Source: Terriglobia bacterium (GTDB lineage Bacteria; Acidobacteriota; Terriglobia; UBA7540). From it: a stretch of DNA of 38,036 nucleotides. The notes beneath the pieces are model-generated. The model saw nothing but the letters and a program-made list of their open reading frames with translations. It did not search any database and was not told where the DNA came from. Positions 16,870 to 25,121 of this stretch are shown here, in pieces. Location of the stretch: positions 1-38,036 of the forward strand of contig JAIQGA010000090.1 in the NCBI GenBank assembly GCA_020072925.1. The letters run 5' to 3'. The stretch's first letter is position 1, and the number at the start of each line of letters is the position of its first letter. The position numbers and the translations under genes are program-made.

Positions 16870-16891
16870 GAAACCTCGTTTCAGTTTTTCG

Positions 16892-16945
16892 TACCACGGG
16901 CGTCCCGCCCGTGAAATCCAGGCACGGTCGAGACGGCCGAGCTAC
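16892..16945. repeat. two-hairpin palindromic repeat (copy 1)
   Basis: It begins TACCACGGGCG, with a perfect stem CACGGGCG-TCC-CGCCCGTG at 16895-16913. A decayed second stem (CACGGTCGAGACGGCCGAG) runs to GCTAC. It resembles the element at 18495-18549. The TAG stop of the Gfo/Idh gene (16942-16944 on the other strand) lies inside its edge. Confidence 0.7.
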
Positions 16946-18306
16946 GTGCCAAACTTCATCGCCTCGGGATCCCAATGCACGATCTTGTCTTGCTCGTAGC
17001 TCACATTGGCAAGCAGGGCAGCGCCGGCGGCGCGATATCCGAACACCGGGTCTTCGACGACAGGCTGGCGGCTCCGCACGGCGGCGAAGAAATTCTTGAA
17101 GTGATCGTAGCTGTCGTTGTAGTCCGGCGGGGCCTCGTACACTTCCTCAGCTTGAGGCGGGTCGCCACTCGGGTGAGTGGGCGGATATTTCCTATGGAAG
17201 TCCGCCAGGAATTTCTCCTGCGTCGCCTTGGCCCAGGACTCGATGTTGTAATCGGGCGCCGGTTGGCGCGGCGCGCGCGCCACGCTGACCCTGCCCCAGC
17301 CAACCTGCATCACGCCCTCCGAGCCGGTGAACATAAACCCCTCGGTTTCCTGCGCGCCGTTCACGAAATTGACGCGCAAGTGGAGATTGAACCCCTGCGG
17401 GTAATCAAACAGGCCGAGAAGCACGTCGGGCTGGTCGCGTCCGTCCTTCCAGTACCGGATTCCGCCCGTCGCCATGGCGCGCGTCGGCCCGTGCGAGCCC
17501 GTGATGAAGTGCGTGCCGCTGAACAGGTGCACGAAGAGATCGCCCGCCACGCCGCTCCCGTAAGCCTTCCATTTCCGCCACTGGAAAAAGTGCTCGGCGT
17601 TAAAGGGAATCTTCGGCGCGGTCCCCAGGAAGCGCGGCCAGTCAATCGTCTCCGTCGAGGCATCGGGAGGAATGGAGGAATCAAACGCCAGCGTGGGGTA
17701 ATTCGGATTGCGGTCCCACCAAGCGTTGATCACCGTGATCTGCCCGATGGCGCCAGATTCGAGCAGTTGCTTCGCCTTTTTGTAGATGATGGAGCTGACG
17801 CGCTGGCTGCCGACCTGGAGAATCCGATTTGTCGCGCGCGCCGTCTCGATGATCTCTTGCCCATCGCTGTACAGGTGGATCATGGGCTTTTCGAGATACA
17901 CATCCTTCCCCGCCTTCATCGCGTCGATCCCGGCTTGCATGTGCCAGTGGTCGGGGGTGGCGATAAGCACCGCATCCACGTCCGAGCGCGCCAGGATCTC
18001 GCGATAGTCGCGGGTGGCAAGAATCCCGTCGCCCCACACTTCGCGGCAATGATCCAACCTGCCGTTATAACAGTCCGCCGCCGCGACGAGCTTTACCCCC
18101 GGAACCTGCAGCGCCACCTTCGTGTCATACTGGCCCTGGCCGCCCGCACCGATCAGTGCCAGTTGGATTTGGTCGTTGGCGGAATAGGCCGGCTCCGGAC
18201 CATCATCTGCTATCGCCAGGACGTGCGCGCCATTCACCATGTAGCCCCCAGCCGCCGCAACGCTGCCCGTCCTGAGAAAATCCCTGCGGTTGATTCTTGA
18301 GTTCAT
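16942..18306 (-). CDS. Gfo/Idh/MocA-family oxidoreductase with Tat signal
   Basis: A 454-residue protein. The N-terminus NRRDFLRTGSVAAAGG is a twin-arginine signal, so the folded, cofactor-loaded enzyme is exported to the periplasm. A Rossmann domain follows with GAGGQG at residues 53-58, then ATPDHWH (117-122) and YLEKPM (137-142), whose Lys is the conserved catalytic or cofactor residue. The C-terminal part (NAWWDRNPN, HLFSGTHFITGSHGP) is the substrate-binding beta sheet. Such NAD(P)-dependent enzymes oxidise or rearrange sugars and sugar acids; Tat-exported versions are common in acidobacteria, planctomycetes and verrucomicrobia. It lies 72 bases upstream of the dehydratase gene. The family is confident; the substrate is unknown. 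Confidence 0.92.
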   Translation of the reverse strand: MNSRINRRDFLRTGSVAAAGGYMVNGAHVLAIADDGPEPAYSANDQIQLALIGAGGQGQYDTKVALQVPGVKLVAAADCYNGRLDHCREVWGDGILATRDYREILARSDVDAVLIATPDHWHMQAGIDAMKAGKDVYLEKPMIHLYSDGQEIIETARATNRILQVGSQRVSSIIYKKAKQLLESGAIGQITVINAWWDRNPNYPTLAFDSSIPPDASTETIDWPRFLGTAPKIPFNAEHFFQWRKWKAYGSGVAGDLFVHLFSGTHFITGSHGPTRAMATGGIRYWKDGRDQPDVLLGLFDYPQGFNLHLRVNFVNGAQETEGFMFTGSEGVMQVGWGRVSVARAPRQPAPDYNIESWAKATQEKFLADFHRKYPPTHPSGDPPQAEEVYEAPPDYNDSYDHFKNFFAAVRSRQPVVEDPVFGYRAAGAALLANVSYEQDKIVHWDPEAMKFGT

Positions 18307-18893
18307 GCCTCGCGTCCTCTCTCGAAATCAGCCTGCACCAGGCCGTCACGGTGCAGTGCGAGCCGCTGAATACAGTCTTAACTTTTCAGGCATCGGAAAA
18401 CAATAGCGGTTATCTATTTCCTGCATCTAGCCTATGGATCTAGGTATTACCTCTGGCTTAGCACACTTGCCCTGCGCTGTTAAGATGGCGGGGTGTAGCA
18501 CGGGCGTCTCGCCCGTGAAGCCATCGCACGGCCAGGATGGCCGTGGTACGAAAGGCAAGAGTCTACAGCCATTCGGCAGAGGAGTAAAGTGCCGCCAACG
18601 TGCGGGAATGCATACCGACCAGCGAGTTGGATTTGGCCGGAGATTTGGTCCATCGTGGGCTGGGACACAACTTGGGAAGCGAAAGCGCCCGACCCAGTAA
18701 TGACGATGACATCGGCCTCCCAGTCGCGCCAGCGATCCCTGCTTGGAGTATGACACTTTGCCCTCAAGTTGGCGGGATCGTGTGTAATGAAAAGATGCAG
18801 TCGAAGGTTGAACGATGTGAAATCGGCGGTAGAATATCTGACAGCCAGAAAGCCAAAACGGAGGTCTGGAGCGCAGGAGCAGGGGAGGGACAC
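18307..18893. other. 587-bp divergent intergenic region
   Basis: It separates the - strand Gfo/Idh gene from the + strand coiled-coil gene and should hold promoters for both. Apart from the two-hairpin repeat at 18495-18549, nothing clear is seen. In-frame extensions of the downstream gene into this stretch start at 18600 but have no ribosome-binding site and no protein-like composition. Confidence 0.55.
18495..18549. repeat. two-hairpin palindromic repeat (copy 2)
   Basis: It runs from GTAG to GTAC, with two perfect stems: CACGGGCG-TCT-CGCCCGTG at 18499-18517 and CACGGCC-AGGAT-GGCCGTG at 18527-18545. It is the better-preserved relative of the element at 16892-16945. It is non-coding and REP-like. 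Confidence 0.75.
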
Positions 18894-19250
18894 ATGGCCA
18901 CTCAGCCGCAATTCGGACAGCCACTCACGGCCCGCAACACAGCCCTCAGGAATTTCGACGACTTTGCCGGAAGAGTGACTGAGTTGCAGCATCTCTGTGC
19001 GACGGCTGTGCAGATGAATCAAAAGCTGCTCGCCTTGCTCGCGATGCAAATGCGCACCGTCAGGACGAGCCTCAGTGCCGACCCTGCGATCGCGCAAAGG
19101 CGATTATCGGAAATGATGCAAAACTTCGACATGCAGTACCTCACACTGCAACAGCAGATACAGGATGAGTCCCGGCGGTTTTCAATGCTCAGCAACATCA
19201 TGAAAACGAAACATGACACGGCAAAGAATTCAATCAGTAATCTGCGGTGA
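18894..19250 (+). CDS. small helical, probably coiled-coil protein
   Basis: A 118-residue protein starting at ATG 18894, directly after AGGGGAGGG. The chain is almost all helix-formers with frequent Gln, Met and Leu (VTELQHLCATAVQMNQKLL, then LSEMMQNFDMQYLTLQQQIQ), which suggests a coiled coil. There is no signal peptide, membrane segment or catalytic motif. I do not recognise it. It is isolated between divergent and codirectional catabolic genes, and its role is unknown. Confidence 0.65.
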   Translation: MATQPQFGQPLTARNTALRNFDDFAGRVTELQHLCATAVQMNQKLLALLAMQMRTVRTSLSADPAIAQRRLSEMMQNFDMQYLTLQQQIQDESRRFSMLSNIMKTKHDTAKNSISNLR

Positions 19251-19386
19251 GCAGTGGCAGCGACTGTTTCGACGCCCCGACCCGTTAGCGACGGCGAGTA
19301 GGGGCATCTGTATTTTCAGGAGAAGCTTGCTGCACGTCCGGTGAACGCGGCAACCACGAGTCGAATCCTACTCGGAGATGCACACC

Positions 19387-20250
19387 ATGAGAGATATGTC
19401 AGGCCTGTCCGGAGTTTATGCTCCCACCGTCACCGCTTTCAACGCTGACGAATCCCTGAACGAAAAAGGCATTCGCGGGTTCGTGCGCTTTCTGATGAAT
19501 TCAGGCGTGCATGGTTTGGCGCCCATGGGCAGCGCCGGCGAGTTCATCGCGCTCACCCAGAAAGAGCGCATGCAGGCGATGGAGTGGATCCTGGATGAGG
19601 TCAACGGCAAGGTCCCCGTGTACGCCGGAACGGGCCACTACAGCACGCGGGCCACCATCGAACTGAGCAAACACGCGGCGCAGCACGGCGCCACGGGGCT
19701 CCTCATCATGCCGCCCTATTTGCTCCGGCCGCCCAAGCGCGCCGTCTTGGACCACTTTCGAAAAATCCGCGAGGCCGTTCCCCTGCCCATCATGGTTTAT
19801 AACGTTCCGATCCTCTCGGGCGTCGAATTGACTCCGCAGGATATTAAAACGCTTGCGGATGAGGACGTTCTGCATTCCGTAAAGTGGTCGCACGTGGAAG
19901 TCTCGCGTATTCACGACACGAAGTTTCTGTGCGGGCCGAAATTTCCGGTCTTTGTCGGGATCGACCTGATGGCGTTTGAAGCCCTTTCCGTGGGCGCCTG
20001 CGGTTACATCGGCGGCCTGCCCATGATGGTGCCGGCGCTGGCGTGCCGACTGTTCGAAACGCTCTACGTCCGGCGGGATGTCGAGGCGGCGCGCGCGCTC
20101 TGGTACCGGCTGCTGCCGCTGGTGCGCTTCGAATACCGGGCGCTCTTTACCGACGCGGGCGAGCCGCACTGGCTCGCCGTGTGCCGGGAAGTCGCGGCCC
20201 TGCGCGGCATTCCTGTAGGACCTCCTCGCCGGAGTTGCGGGAAGAATTGA
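19387..20250 (+). CDS. DapA/dihydrodipicolinate synthase-family aldolase or lyase, likely 3' frameshift
   Basis: A 287-residue (beta/alpha)8 enzyme. It has GSAGEF in place of the usual GTTGE, AGTGHYST, YNVP with Tyr138, and SVKWSH with the Schiff-base Lys166; these match Tyr133 and Lys161 of E. coli DapA in order and spacing. Members condense or cleave pyruvate-linked keto acids. In this block a 2-keto-3-deoxy sugar acid aldolase or dehydratase is more likely than lysine synthesis. ATG 19387 fits the GGAG at 19374; ATG 19378 is too close to it. The frame ends PPRRSCGKN, while the other forward frame over 20224-20312 reads SSPELREELRGLLEGIEKEV, a typical DapA-family tail, so one frameshift near 20215-20230 is likely. 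Confidence 0.88.
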   Translation: MRDMSGLSGVYAPTVTAFNADESLNEKGIRGFVRFLMNSGVHGLAPMGSAGEFIALTQKERMQAMEWILDEVNGKVPVYAGTGHYSTRATIELSKHAAQHGATGLLIMPPYLLRPPKRAVLDHFRKIREAVPLPIMVYNVPILSGVELTPQDIKTLADEDVLHSVKWSHVEVSRIHDTKFLCGPKFPVFVGIDLMAFEALSVGACGYIGGLPMMVPALACRLFETLYVRRDVEAARALWYRLLPLVRFEYRALFTDAGEPHWLAVCREVAALRGIPVGPPRRSCGKN

Positions 20251-20439
20251 GGGGTTTGCTTGAGGGGATCGAGAAGGAAGTCGGAAGGCTACAGTCGACA
20301 GTCGGCAGTTGAAGGTGGCAGGCGGAAACCATCCTTTTAGGATTCCAAGTCTTCTTGCGACGTCATTCCCGCGCCAGCGCGAATCTGCCGATTCATGGGG
20401 CGCCGGGATCCTGGCCGCAGGCGGGCGGGTCCGAATTCG

Positions 20440-20490
20440 GGACTCCGATGGAGTCCCTCGGACTCCGCAAATCGGAGACGCCCGCGCTAC
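20440..20490. repeat. palindromic repeat at the 3' end of the UroD-like gene
   Basis: A perfect stem GGACTCC-GAT-GGAGTCC lies at 20440-20456, followed by CTCCG-CAAAT-CGGAG at 20463-20477 and CGCCCGCGCTAC. On the - strand it begins GTAGCGCGGGCG, and that TAG is the stop codon of the UroD-like gene. It is REP-like and could also end transcription from both sides. Confidence 0.6.
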
Positions 20491-21554
20491 CAGGGGCGCG
20501 GTGGGAAACCAGACAGGGAACCGTCAGGGCGATAGGCACCGGCCGTGCGCGCGCAATCCATGACGGTATGGATGGACGCGGCGGGCGCGTCAAGGGGCAG
20601 CGCGCAGCCGGGTCCCATCAGAAATCCCCCGCCAGGGGCCATGATTCGCATGATGTCGAGCGTGTGCTCGCGCACTTCCGACGGATCTCCGCGCCGCAGG
20701 ACGCCGTGCGGGTCAAGCATGCCGAGCACGCTGGTTTTTCCTCGCGTCGCGTCCTTGCAGGTCTTCGGGTCGGTCAAAGGATCGAGTTCCAGGCAGTCGG
20801 CGCCGGTTCGGACCAGATGAGGAAGCAGCGCCGTCTCGTTTCCGCAGGAATGCACAAAACTCCGGCACCCGACCTGACGCATCGCCTCCACGAACGCCTT
20901 GTTGCCCGGGAATTCCAGCTCATCGTACATGCGCGGAGAAATCAGGCTACTGCCGTATGCCCCGATGGAGCTGCCATGGGCGCCGGCGCGCCGCTGGGCC
21001 TCCCCAAAGACCCTGTTCATACGCGAACAGAGATCCAATAACTGTAATACCTTGGATCTTAGTGCCGGATCGGCTGCGGCGGTGAGGAGTTTTTCGGGGC
21101 CGCAGAGGGCCGCTGCAAGGGCCATGGGACCCTGGTCCGCCCGGCCGATGATGAAAACCTCTCCCCTGGTTTCCCGGACCAGAATGCGCGTGGCTTTCAG
21201 AAGTTCGTTCAGCGGAAATGTTTTCTCGGGATCCGGCACGTTCAGCCTGGCAACGTCGTCGAGCGATTTCACCACTGGGTCGGCAACGTGCGGCGCCCCT
21301 TCCGCCGGGTAAAGGATTTCGCATCCCAGCGCCTCGGCTTCGGCGCAAACGCCGTTCTCATGCATGATGACGTCGTGGCCGAATTCGCGCCAGGCGGCGA
21401 GTTGCGCCTCCGCCAGCAACTCGCCCGAGCGCAGCGTGTCGCGAAAATCCGCGCGGACCATGCGGCACGCCATCAGGAAATTGTGCAGGGCCACAGGGAC
21501 GCGGTCCGGAATCCGGTGATCGAGCACCGCGAGCGTGCGTTCCAGTGAATTCAT
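20487..21554 (-). CDS. UroD/MtaA-family protein (methylcobamide methyltransferase-like)
   Basis: A 355-residue protein of the uroporphyrinogen decarboxylase superfamily. VHSCGNETALLPHLVRTGAD (His235, Cys237) plus GPGCALP (Cys317) forms the His-x-Cys...Cys zinc site of the MtaA/MtbA/CmuA-type methyltransferases, which is not expected in true UroD. These enzymes move a methyl group between a corrinoid protein and a thiol or other acceptor. No corrinoid protein gene is in the window, so the partner is unknown. The start at 21554 follows AAGGTGG; a longer open frame upstream (to 21977) runs antiparallel inside the symporter gene and is not used. It is 86 bases downstream of the symporter. Family confident, reaction inferred. 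Confidence 0.87.
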   Translation of the reverse strand: MNSLERTLAVLDHRIPDRVPVALHNFLMACRMVRADFRDTLRSGELLAEAQLAAWREFGHDVIMHENGVCAEAEALGCEILYPAEGAPHVADPVVKSLDDVARLNVPDPEKTFPLNELLKATRILVRETRGEVFIIGRADQGPMALAAALCGPEKLLTAAADPALRSKVLQLLDLCSRMNRVFGEAQRRAGAHGSSIGAYGSSLISPRMYDELEFPGNKAFVEAMRQVGCRSFVHSCGNETALLPHLVRTGADCLELDPLTDPKTCKDATRGKTSVLGMLDPHGVLRRGDPSEVREHTLDIMRIMAPGGGFLMGPGCALPLDAPAASIHTVMDCARTAGAYRPDGSLSGFPPRPW

Positions 21555-21592
21555 TTCAGCCACCTTGCCCAGCCAGCCTGGGGGCGCTGGTA

Positions 21593-21620
21593 GTAGGGGC
21601 ACGCCATGGCGTGCCCCTAC
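21593..21620. repeat. perfect 28-bp palindrome
   Basis: GTAGGGGCACGCCA followed immediately by its exact complement. It lies between the symporter stop and the UroD-like start, both on the - strand. No T-run follows on either strand, so it is more likely a REP-like palindrome than a simple terminator, though it could stabilise or attenuate the upstream message. Confidence 0.85.
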
Positions 21621-21640
21621 CGAGGCGCCCGTACTATGCG

Positions 21641-23203
21641 TCAGCGGAACAGCCACCACATCAAGCAAATGACGAAAAACAGCACGACGGCCCAGGTTCG
21701 ATAATCCCTGAACCCCTTCCAGGCTTCGCCGGGTTTCCCAAAGACAGTTCCTTGTGTTCTCTCTGGTGGGGGAGGAGCGGTCATCAGGCTTGTGCCCACC
21801 ACCACCAGGGCAGAGATGATCCACGCCAGGAGCGCCCGGTGCAAAAAGGAGTGAAGAATGGGCTGAGAGAGCACCGGGAGCGACCAGTTGAGGGCTTGAT
21901 CGAGAAAGAAGATGATCCCGCACACAAAGCCCACGATAAATCCCGCGATCGCGCCGATGGTGTTGGTGCGCTTCCACAACAGGCCGATGAAGATGACGGC
22001 AGCCATGGGCACCGTGAGGTAGGCGGAAATATTCTGGAGGTAATACCAGATCGACACCGAAAGTCCGACAAGCGGTGCAGCCAGCACGCCGAGGACGGCC
22101 ATGGCGATGGTCACCGCGCGTCCCCAGCGGACTTGCTGCGCCTCCGTGGTATTAGGCCGAGCGCGGAGCACGAAATCCCGTACTACCAGCGTGGCGCTGG
22201 AATTGTAGCAGGCGCTCATGGAGGACATCAGAATGGCGAGCAGGCCCGCCAAAACCAGGCCGCGTAGTCCCACAGGAAGCAAACCTTGAACCAGCGCCGG
22301 GTAAGCGTTGTCGTAACGAGCGAGTCCAGGATAGAGGATTCTCGCCATGACACCTGGCAGGACCAGAATGAAGGGGGGCAGGATCTTCAGGAAGCCCGCG
22401 AAAATCGCCCCTTTCTGCCCATGCTCGATGGTCCGCGCGCCGAGCACCCGCTGGACAATGGTCTGGTCCATGCACCAATAGAACATCCCGGAAAGCAGGT
22501 TGGCGATCAGAAAGCCGGTGATGGGGAAATCGTGGGTCAGGGGTTTGACCATTTGTAGCGCGCCGGGCGCGGCGTGCAGAACCAGTCCGTGCAATCCTCC
22601 GACGTGGGTCAGCCCGACGAGGGTCAATACCGCGCTGCTCAGAATCAACCAGGTTCCTTGCACCATGTCGGCATACACCACCGCGCGCAGCCCGCCCTTC
22701 ATGGTGTAGAGCGCCGTGAAGGCCGACATGACCCACATCACCGCGTGCTGATTCCAGCCGAACAAAGCCGAGAAAAGCAATGAGCCCGCCCAGATGTCGA
22801 TAGCGTTCTTGGTCAGGACGTTGATCACCAAAAGATTTGCGGAGAGGAAGGCGCGCAAGCTCCAGCCGAAACGGCGCTCGAGGAATTCCGGAATCGTAAA
22901 GATTTTGCTGCGCAGATACAGAGGCGCAAACAGTGACGCCAGAATGATGAGGTCATAGGCGCCGACCCATTCGAACCCACCGGCAACCATACCGACGCGG
23001 TAGCCATCCCCGGCCAGGCCGATCACATGCTCGGCGGAAATATTCGAGGCAAAGAGCGACATGCCGATGAAGGGCCATTGCAGGTCGCGCCCGGCCAAAA
23101 AATATTCGCCGCCTGTGGCCTTCTTCCCCGAGGCGCGCAAGACCGCAAAGATGACTAATCCCAGGCTGACAAAAATCGTAATGGCATCGATAAGAGAAAG
23201 CAT
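21641..23203 (-). CDS. SSS-family sodium/solute symporter (SLC5-like)
   Basis: A 520-residue membrane protein with about 14 helices. ATGGEYFLAGRDLQWPFIGM and SLFASNISAEHVIGLAGDGY near the N-terminus are hallmarks of the sodium/solute symporter family, as are the KGGLRAVVYADMVQG region and SSMSACYNSSATLVVRD. The closest general resemblance is to SGLT-like sugar carriers. It imports a solute, probably a sugar, sugar acid or inositol, with Na+. AGGCGG precedes the ATG at short spacing. Upstream lie two palindromic repeats; downstream, after a palindrome, is the UroD-like gene. The family is certain; the substrate is unknown. Confidence 0.93.
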   Translation of the reverse strand: MLSLIDAITIFVSLGLVIFAVLRASGKKATGGEYFLAGRDLQWPFIGMSLFASNISAEHVIGLAGDGYRVGMVAGGFEWVGAYDLIILASLFAPLYLRSKIFTIPEFLERRFGWSLRAFLSANLLVINVLTKNAIDIWAGSLLFSALFGWNQHAVMWVMSAFTALYTMKGGLRAVVYADMVQGTWLILSSAVLTLVGLTHVGGLHGLVLHAAPGALQMVKPLTHDFPITGFLIANLLSGMFYWCMDQTIVQRVLGARTIEHGQKGAIFAGFLKILPPFILVLPGVMARILYPGLARYDNAYPALVQGLLPVGLRGLVLAGLLAILMSSMSACYNSSATLVVRDFVLRARPNTTEAQQVRWGRAVTIAMAVLGVLAAPLVGLSVSIWYYLQNISAYLTVPMAAVIFIGLLWKRTNTIGAIAGFIVGFVCGIIFFLDQALNWSLPVLSQPILHSFLHRALLAWIISALVVVGTSLMTAPPPPERTQGTVFGKPGEAWKGFRDYRTWAVVLFFVICLMWWLFR

Positions 23204-23221
23204 GAACCGCCTTGCTCCTCA

Positions 23222-23307
23222 CTTGTCATCCTGAGCGCAGCGAAGGAACTCGGCATTTGCTTGACTATGTAACTGCCGGGATGCTTCGCTTCGCTCAGCA
23301 TGACAAG
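23222..23307. repeat. inverted repeat of the TGTCATCCTGAGCG type
   Basis: The left arm CTTGTCATCCTGAGCGCAGC and the right arm (TTCGCTCAGCATGACAAG, ending 23307) are near complements, separated by about 45 bases. This resembles a repeat type that I recall as widely scattered in many bacterial genomes. It lies in the 5' region of the symporter gene, next to the 127-bp element, and is non-coding. Confidence 0.75.
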
Positions 23308-23324
23308 GCTGAGGGATTTCTTAA

Positions 23325-23451
23325 CTACGGATGTCTGCAAATTATAGTGACCACCGCTGGTGTAGCGCCGGTCTGCGACCGGGGTCTTTCGCCGCTCATA
23401 GAGCGGCGCTACAGAAAAGAAATGTCACTATATTCTGCAATCCTTAATAGG
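23325..23451 (-). repeat. 127-bp palindromic repeat element, copy B
   Basis: This is the reverse-orientation copy of 15286-15412. It has the same length, with about a dozen differences by eye, mostly in the half nearest 23325, where its inverted end is imperfect. It ends 2 bases from the stop codon of the MFS sugar porter, between that gene and the symporter gene, so it may fold in the 3' end of the porter message. Confidence 0.85.
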
Positions 23452-23453
23452 CT

Positions 23454-24815
23454 CTACCGCCACGAAGCCTCGATTTCTTCCAACGTGCGGCTCTTGGTTT
23501 CAGGCACGAACCGCAGGCAGAAGACGAGTGCCGCGGCGCACAGCGCAGCATAAACCAAAAACGAGCCGCCCATCCCAATAGTTTCCGCGAGGGTAAGGAA
23601 CGTCATGGTCACCAGGAAATCGCCCGCCCAGATGGTGACCGTGGCCACCGACATCGCTTGGGCGCGGATGGTGGTCGGATAGATTTCAGAGATCAGCAGC
23701 CAGAAAACAGGGCCCAATCCGATGGCAAATGAGGCGATGTACGCGATCACGGCAATGGCGATAGCGAGGTGGGAAACCTGCGGCGCGCGCAGCAGGACCG
23801 CCAGCAGAATCAGGCTGAGCCCCATGGCGGCAATGCTTGCCAGCAGGAGCGGCCGTCGCCCGATTCGATCCAGCAAAAAGAGCGAGACCGTTGTCGCGAT
23901 CCAGGCCACGACGCCAATCAGCACGGTGGTGAAGATGGCGCTCGAAGCGCTCTGAAACCCGGCAATCTGAAAGATCGTGGGCGCGTAGTAGATAATGGTG
24001 TTCACTCCGGTCACCTGCTGGAATACGGCGAGCCCAATACCCACCAGGAGCGGCTTGCGGAAGCGCCGAGCAAAGAGGTCTCGGAATTTCAGCCTGTCAA
24101 TCTCGGTAATTCTGCGGAGTTCCGCCAGATTCCGCTCGGCCTCTTCCGGCGCTTCAACCCTCTGGAGAATTCGCCAGGCTTCATGGAAGCGCCCGCGCGT
24201 GGCCATCCATCGGGGCGTTTCCGGCAGGAACAACAGTCCCACGAGCAAAATGATCGAAGGCCCCACGGCGCTCATGAACATCCAGCGCCAATTCCCGGAG
24301 GCCGCCAGCAGGTAATCCACATAAAAGGCCACGACCACGCCCGTCGTAATCGCCAACTGGTTCAGCGTGACGAGCGCGCCGCGAATGTCGGCCGGCGCAA
24401 TCTCGGCGATGTAGAGCGGGGTGAGCATGGAACTCACACCCACGGCAGTGCCCACAAAGAAGCGCGCAACCACGAAGGGCAGAAGTCCGTGAGCGGCTCC
24501 CGTGACGAAGGCGAAGACGCCATAGGTGACCGCGGTCAGCGCCAGCGCGGGCCTGCGGCCGAGGAGATCGCCCAAATAGCCGCCGACCGCCGCTCCCGCG
24601 AAAGCCCCCGCGAGGACAATGCTCACCGCCAGTTCGGTTTGGACAGAGGAAAGGTGAAACTGTTCGCGGACAAACAGGATGGCGCCGGAGATGACCGCGG
24701 TGTCGTAACCAAAAAGCAGTCCACCGATGGCGACCGTGATCGAGGTCAGCACCGTGAATCCCCGCCGGCTCATTGTGGAGGCCGAGTCTTTCTTGTTTGC
24801 GATCAAGTCCGCCAT
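23454..24815 (-). CDS. MFS sugar porter (XylE/GLUT-like)
   Basis: A 453-residue protein with 12 membrane helices and the sugar-porter signatures: GGLLFGYDTAVISGA in helix 1, GDLLGRRPAL after helix 2, FLPETPRWMATRGR before the central loop, QQVTGVNTIIYYAP in helix 7, DRIGRRPLLL, and the C-terminal FVPETKSRTLEEIE. It imports a hexose, pentose or inositol, usually with H+. The start is uncertain: ATG 24815 is chosen, but no clear ribosome-binding site is visible; ATG 24773 is an alternative, and the longer frame to 24905 has no support. It is divergent from the HpcH/HpaI aldolase gene. The family is certain. Confidence 0.92.
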   Translation of the reverse strand: MADLIANKKDSASTMSRRGFTVLTSITVAIGGLLFGYDTAVISGAILFVREQFHLSSVQTELAVSIVLAGAFAGAAVGGYLGDLLGRRPALALTAVTYGVFAFVTGAAHGLLPFVVARFFVGTAVGVSSMLTPLYIAEIAPADIRGALVTLNQLAITTGVVVAFYVDYLLAASGNWRWMFMSAVGPSIILLVGLLFLPETPRWMATRGRFHEAWRILQRVEAPEEAERNLAELRRITEIDRLKFRDLFARRFRKPLLVGIGLAVFQQVTGVNTIIYYAPTIFQIAGFQSASSAIFTTVLIGVVAWIATTVSLFLLDRIGRRPLLLASIAAMGLSLILLAVLLRAPQVSHLAIAIAVIAYIASFAIGLGPVFWLLISEIYPTTIRAQAMSVATVTIWAGDFLVTMTFLTLAETIGMGGSFLVYAALCAAALVFCLRFVPETKSRTLEEIEASWR

Positions 24816-25121
24816 AACGCGAAGGCAGAACAGATTTCTGGTCAATCGGGCCGCGAGCCTTTGCCGCGACAACAAAACGCGAAAGCCTGTATCACGGTTT
24901 CGCAACCTAAATCAACCATAAAAGGCTCGCGTTGATGCGCGGCACGGACGATGGAAATGCTTGACGCTCGGAGGAACGCCGGGTATCTTGGCCGTTCGCT
25001 GGTGTGCTGGCTCCCGGAGAGCGGCAAAGGCAAGGGCTGGAACCCGTTTCAAGGATGGATGGGCAGGAGGGCACTGTGCCCCGGACGTCCTCCCGCCTGT
25101 GGAAGGGCTAGGTGGAATCAA
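24816..25121. other. divergent intergenic region between sugar porter and aldolase
   Basis: About 306 bases that should hold promoters for both directions. A 13-base palindrome GGGCACTGTGCCC sits at 25069-25081, some 40 bases before the aldolase start, and could be an operator. I see no convincing -35/-10 pair, and no regulator gene lies in the block. Confidence 0.5.

Noticed and set aside
18600-18893. 98-residue N-terminal extension of the small coiled-coil protein
   Set aside because: The composition is unlike the rest of the protein, no ribosome-binding site precedes it, and AGGGGAGGG marks ATG 18894.
21555-21977. N-terminal extension of the UroD-like protein
   Set aside because: The extension overlaps the end of the symporter gene and crosses the 28-bp palindrome. 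ATG 21554 has a good ribosome-binding site and starts the conserved domain.
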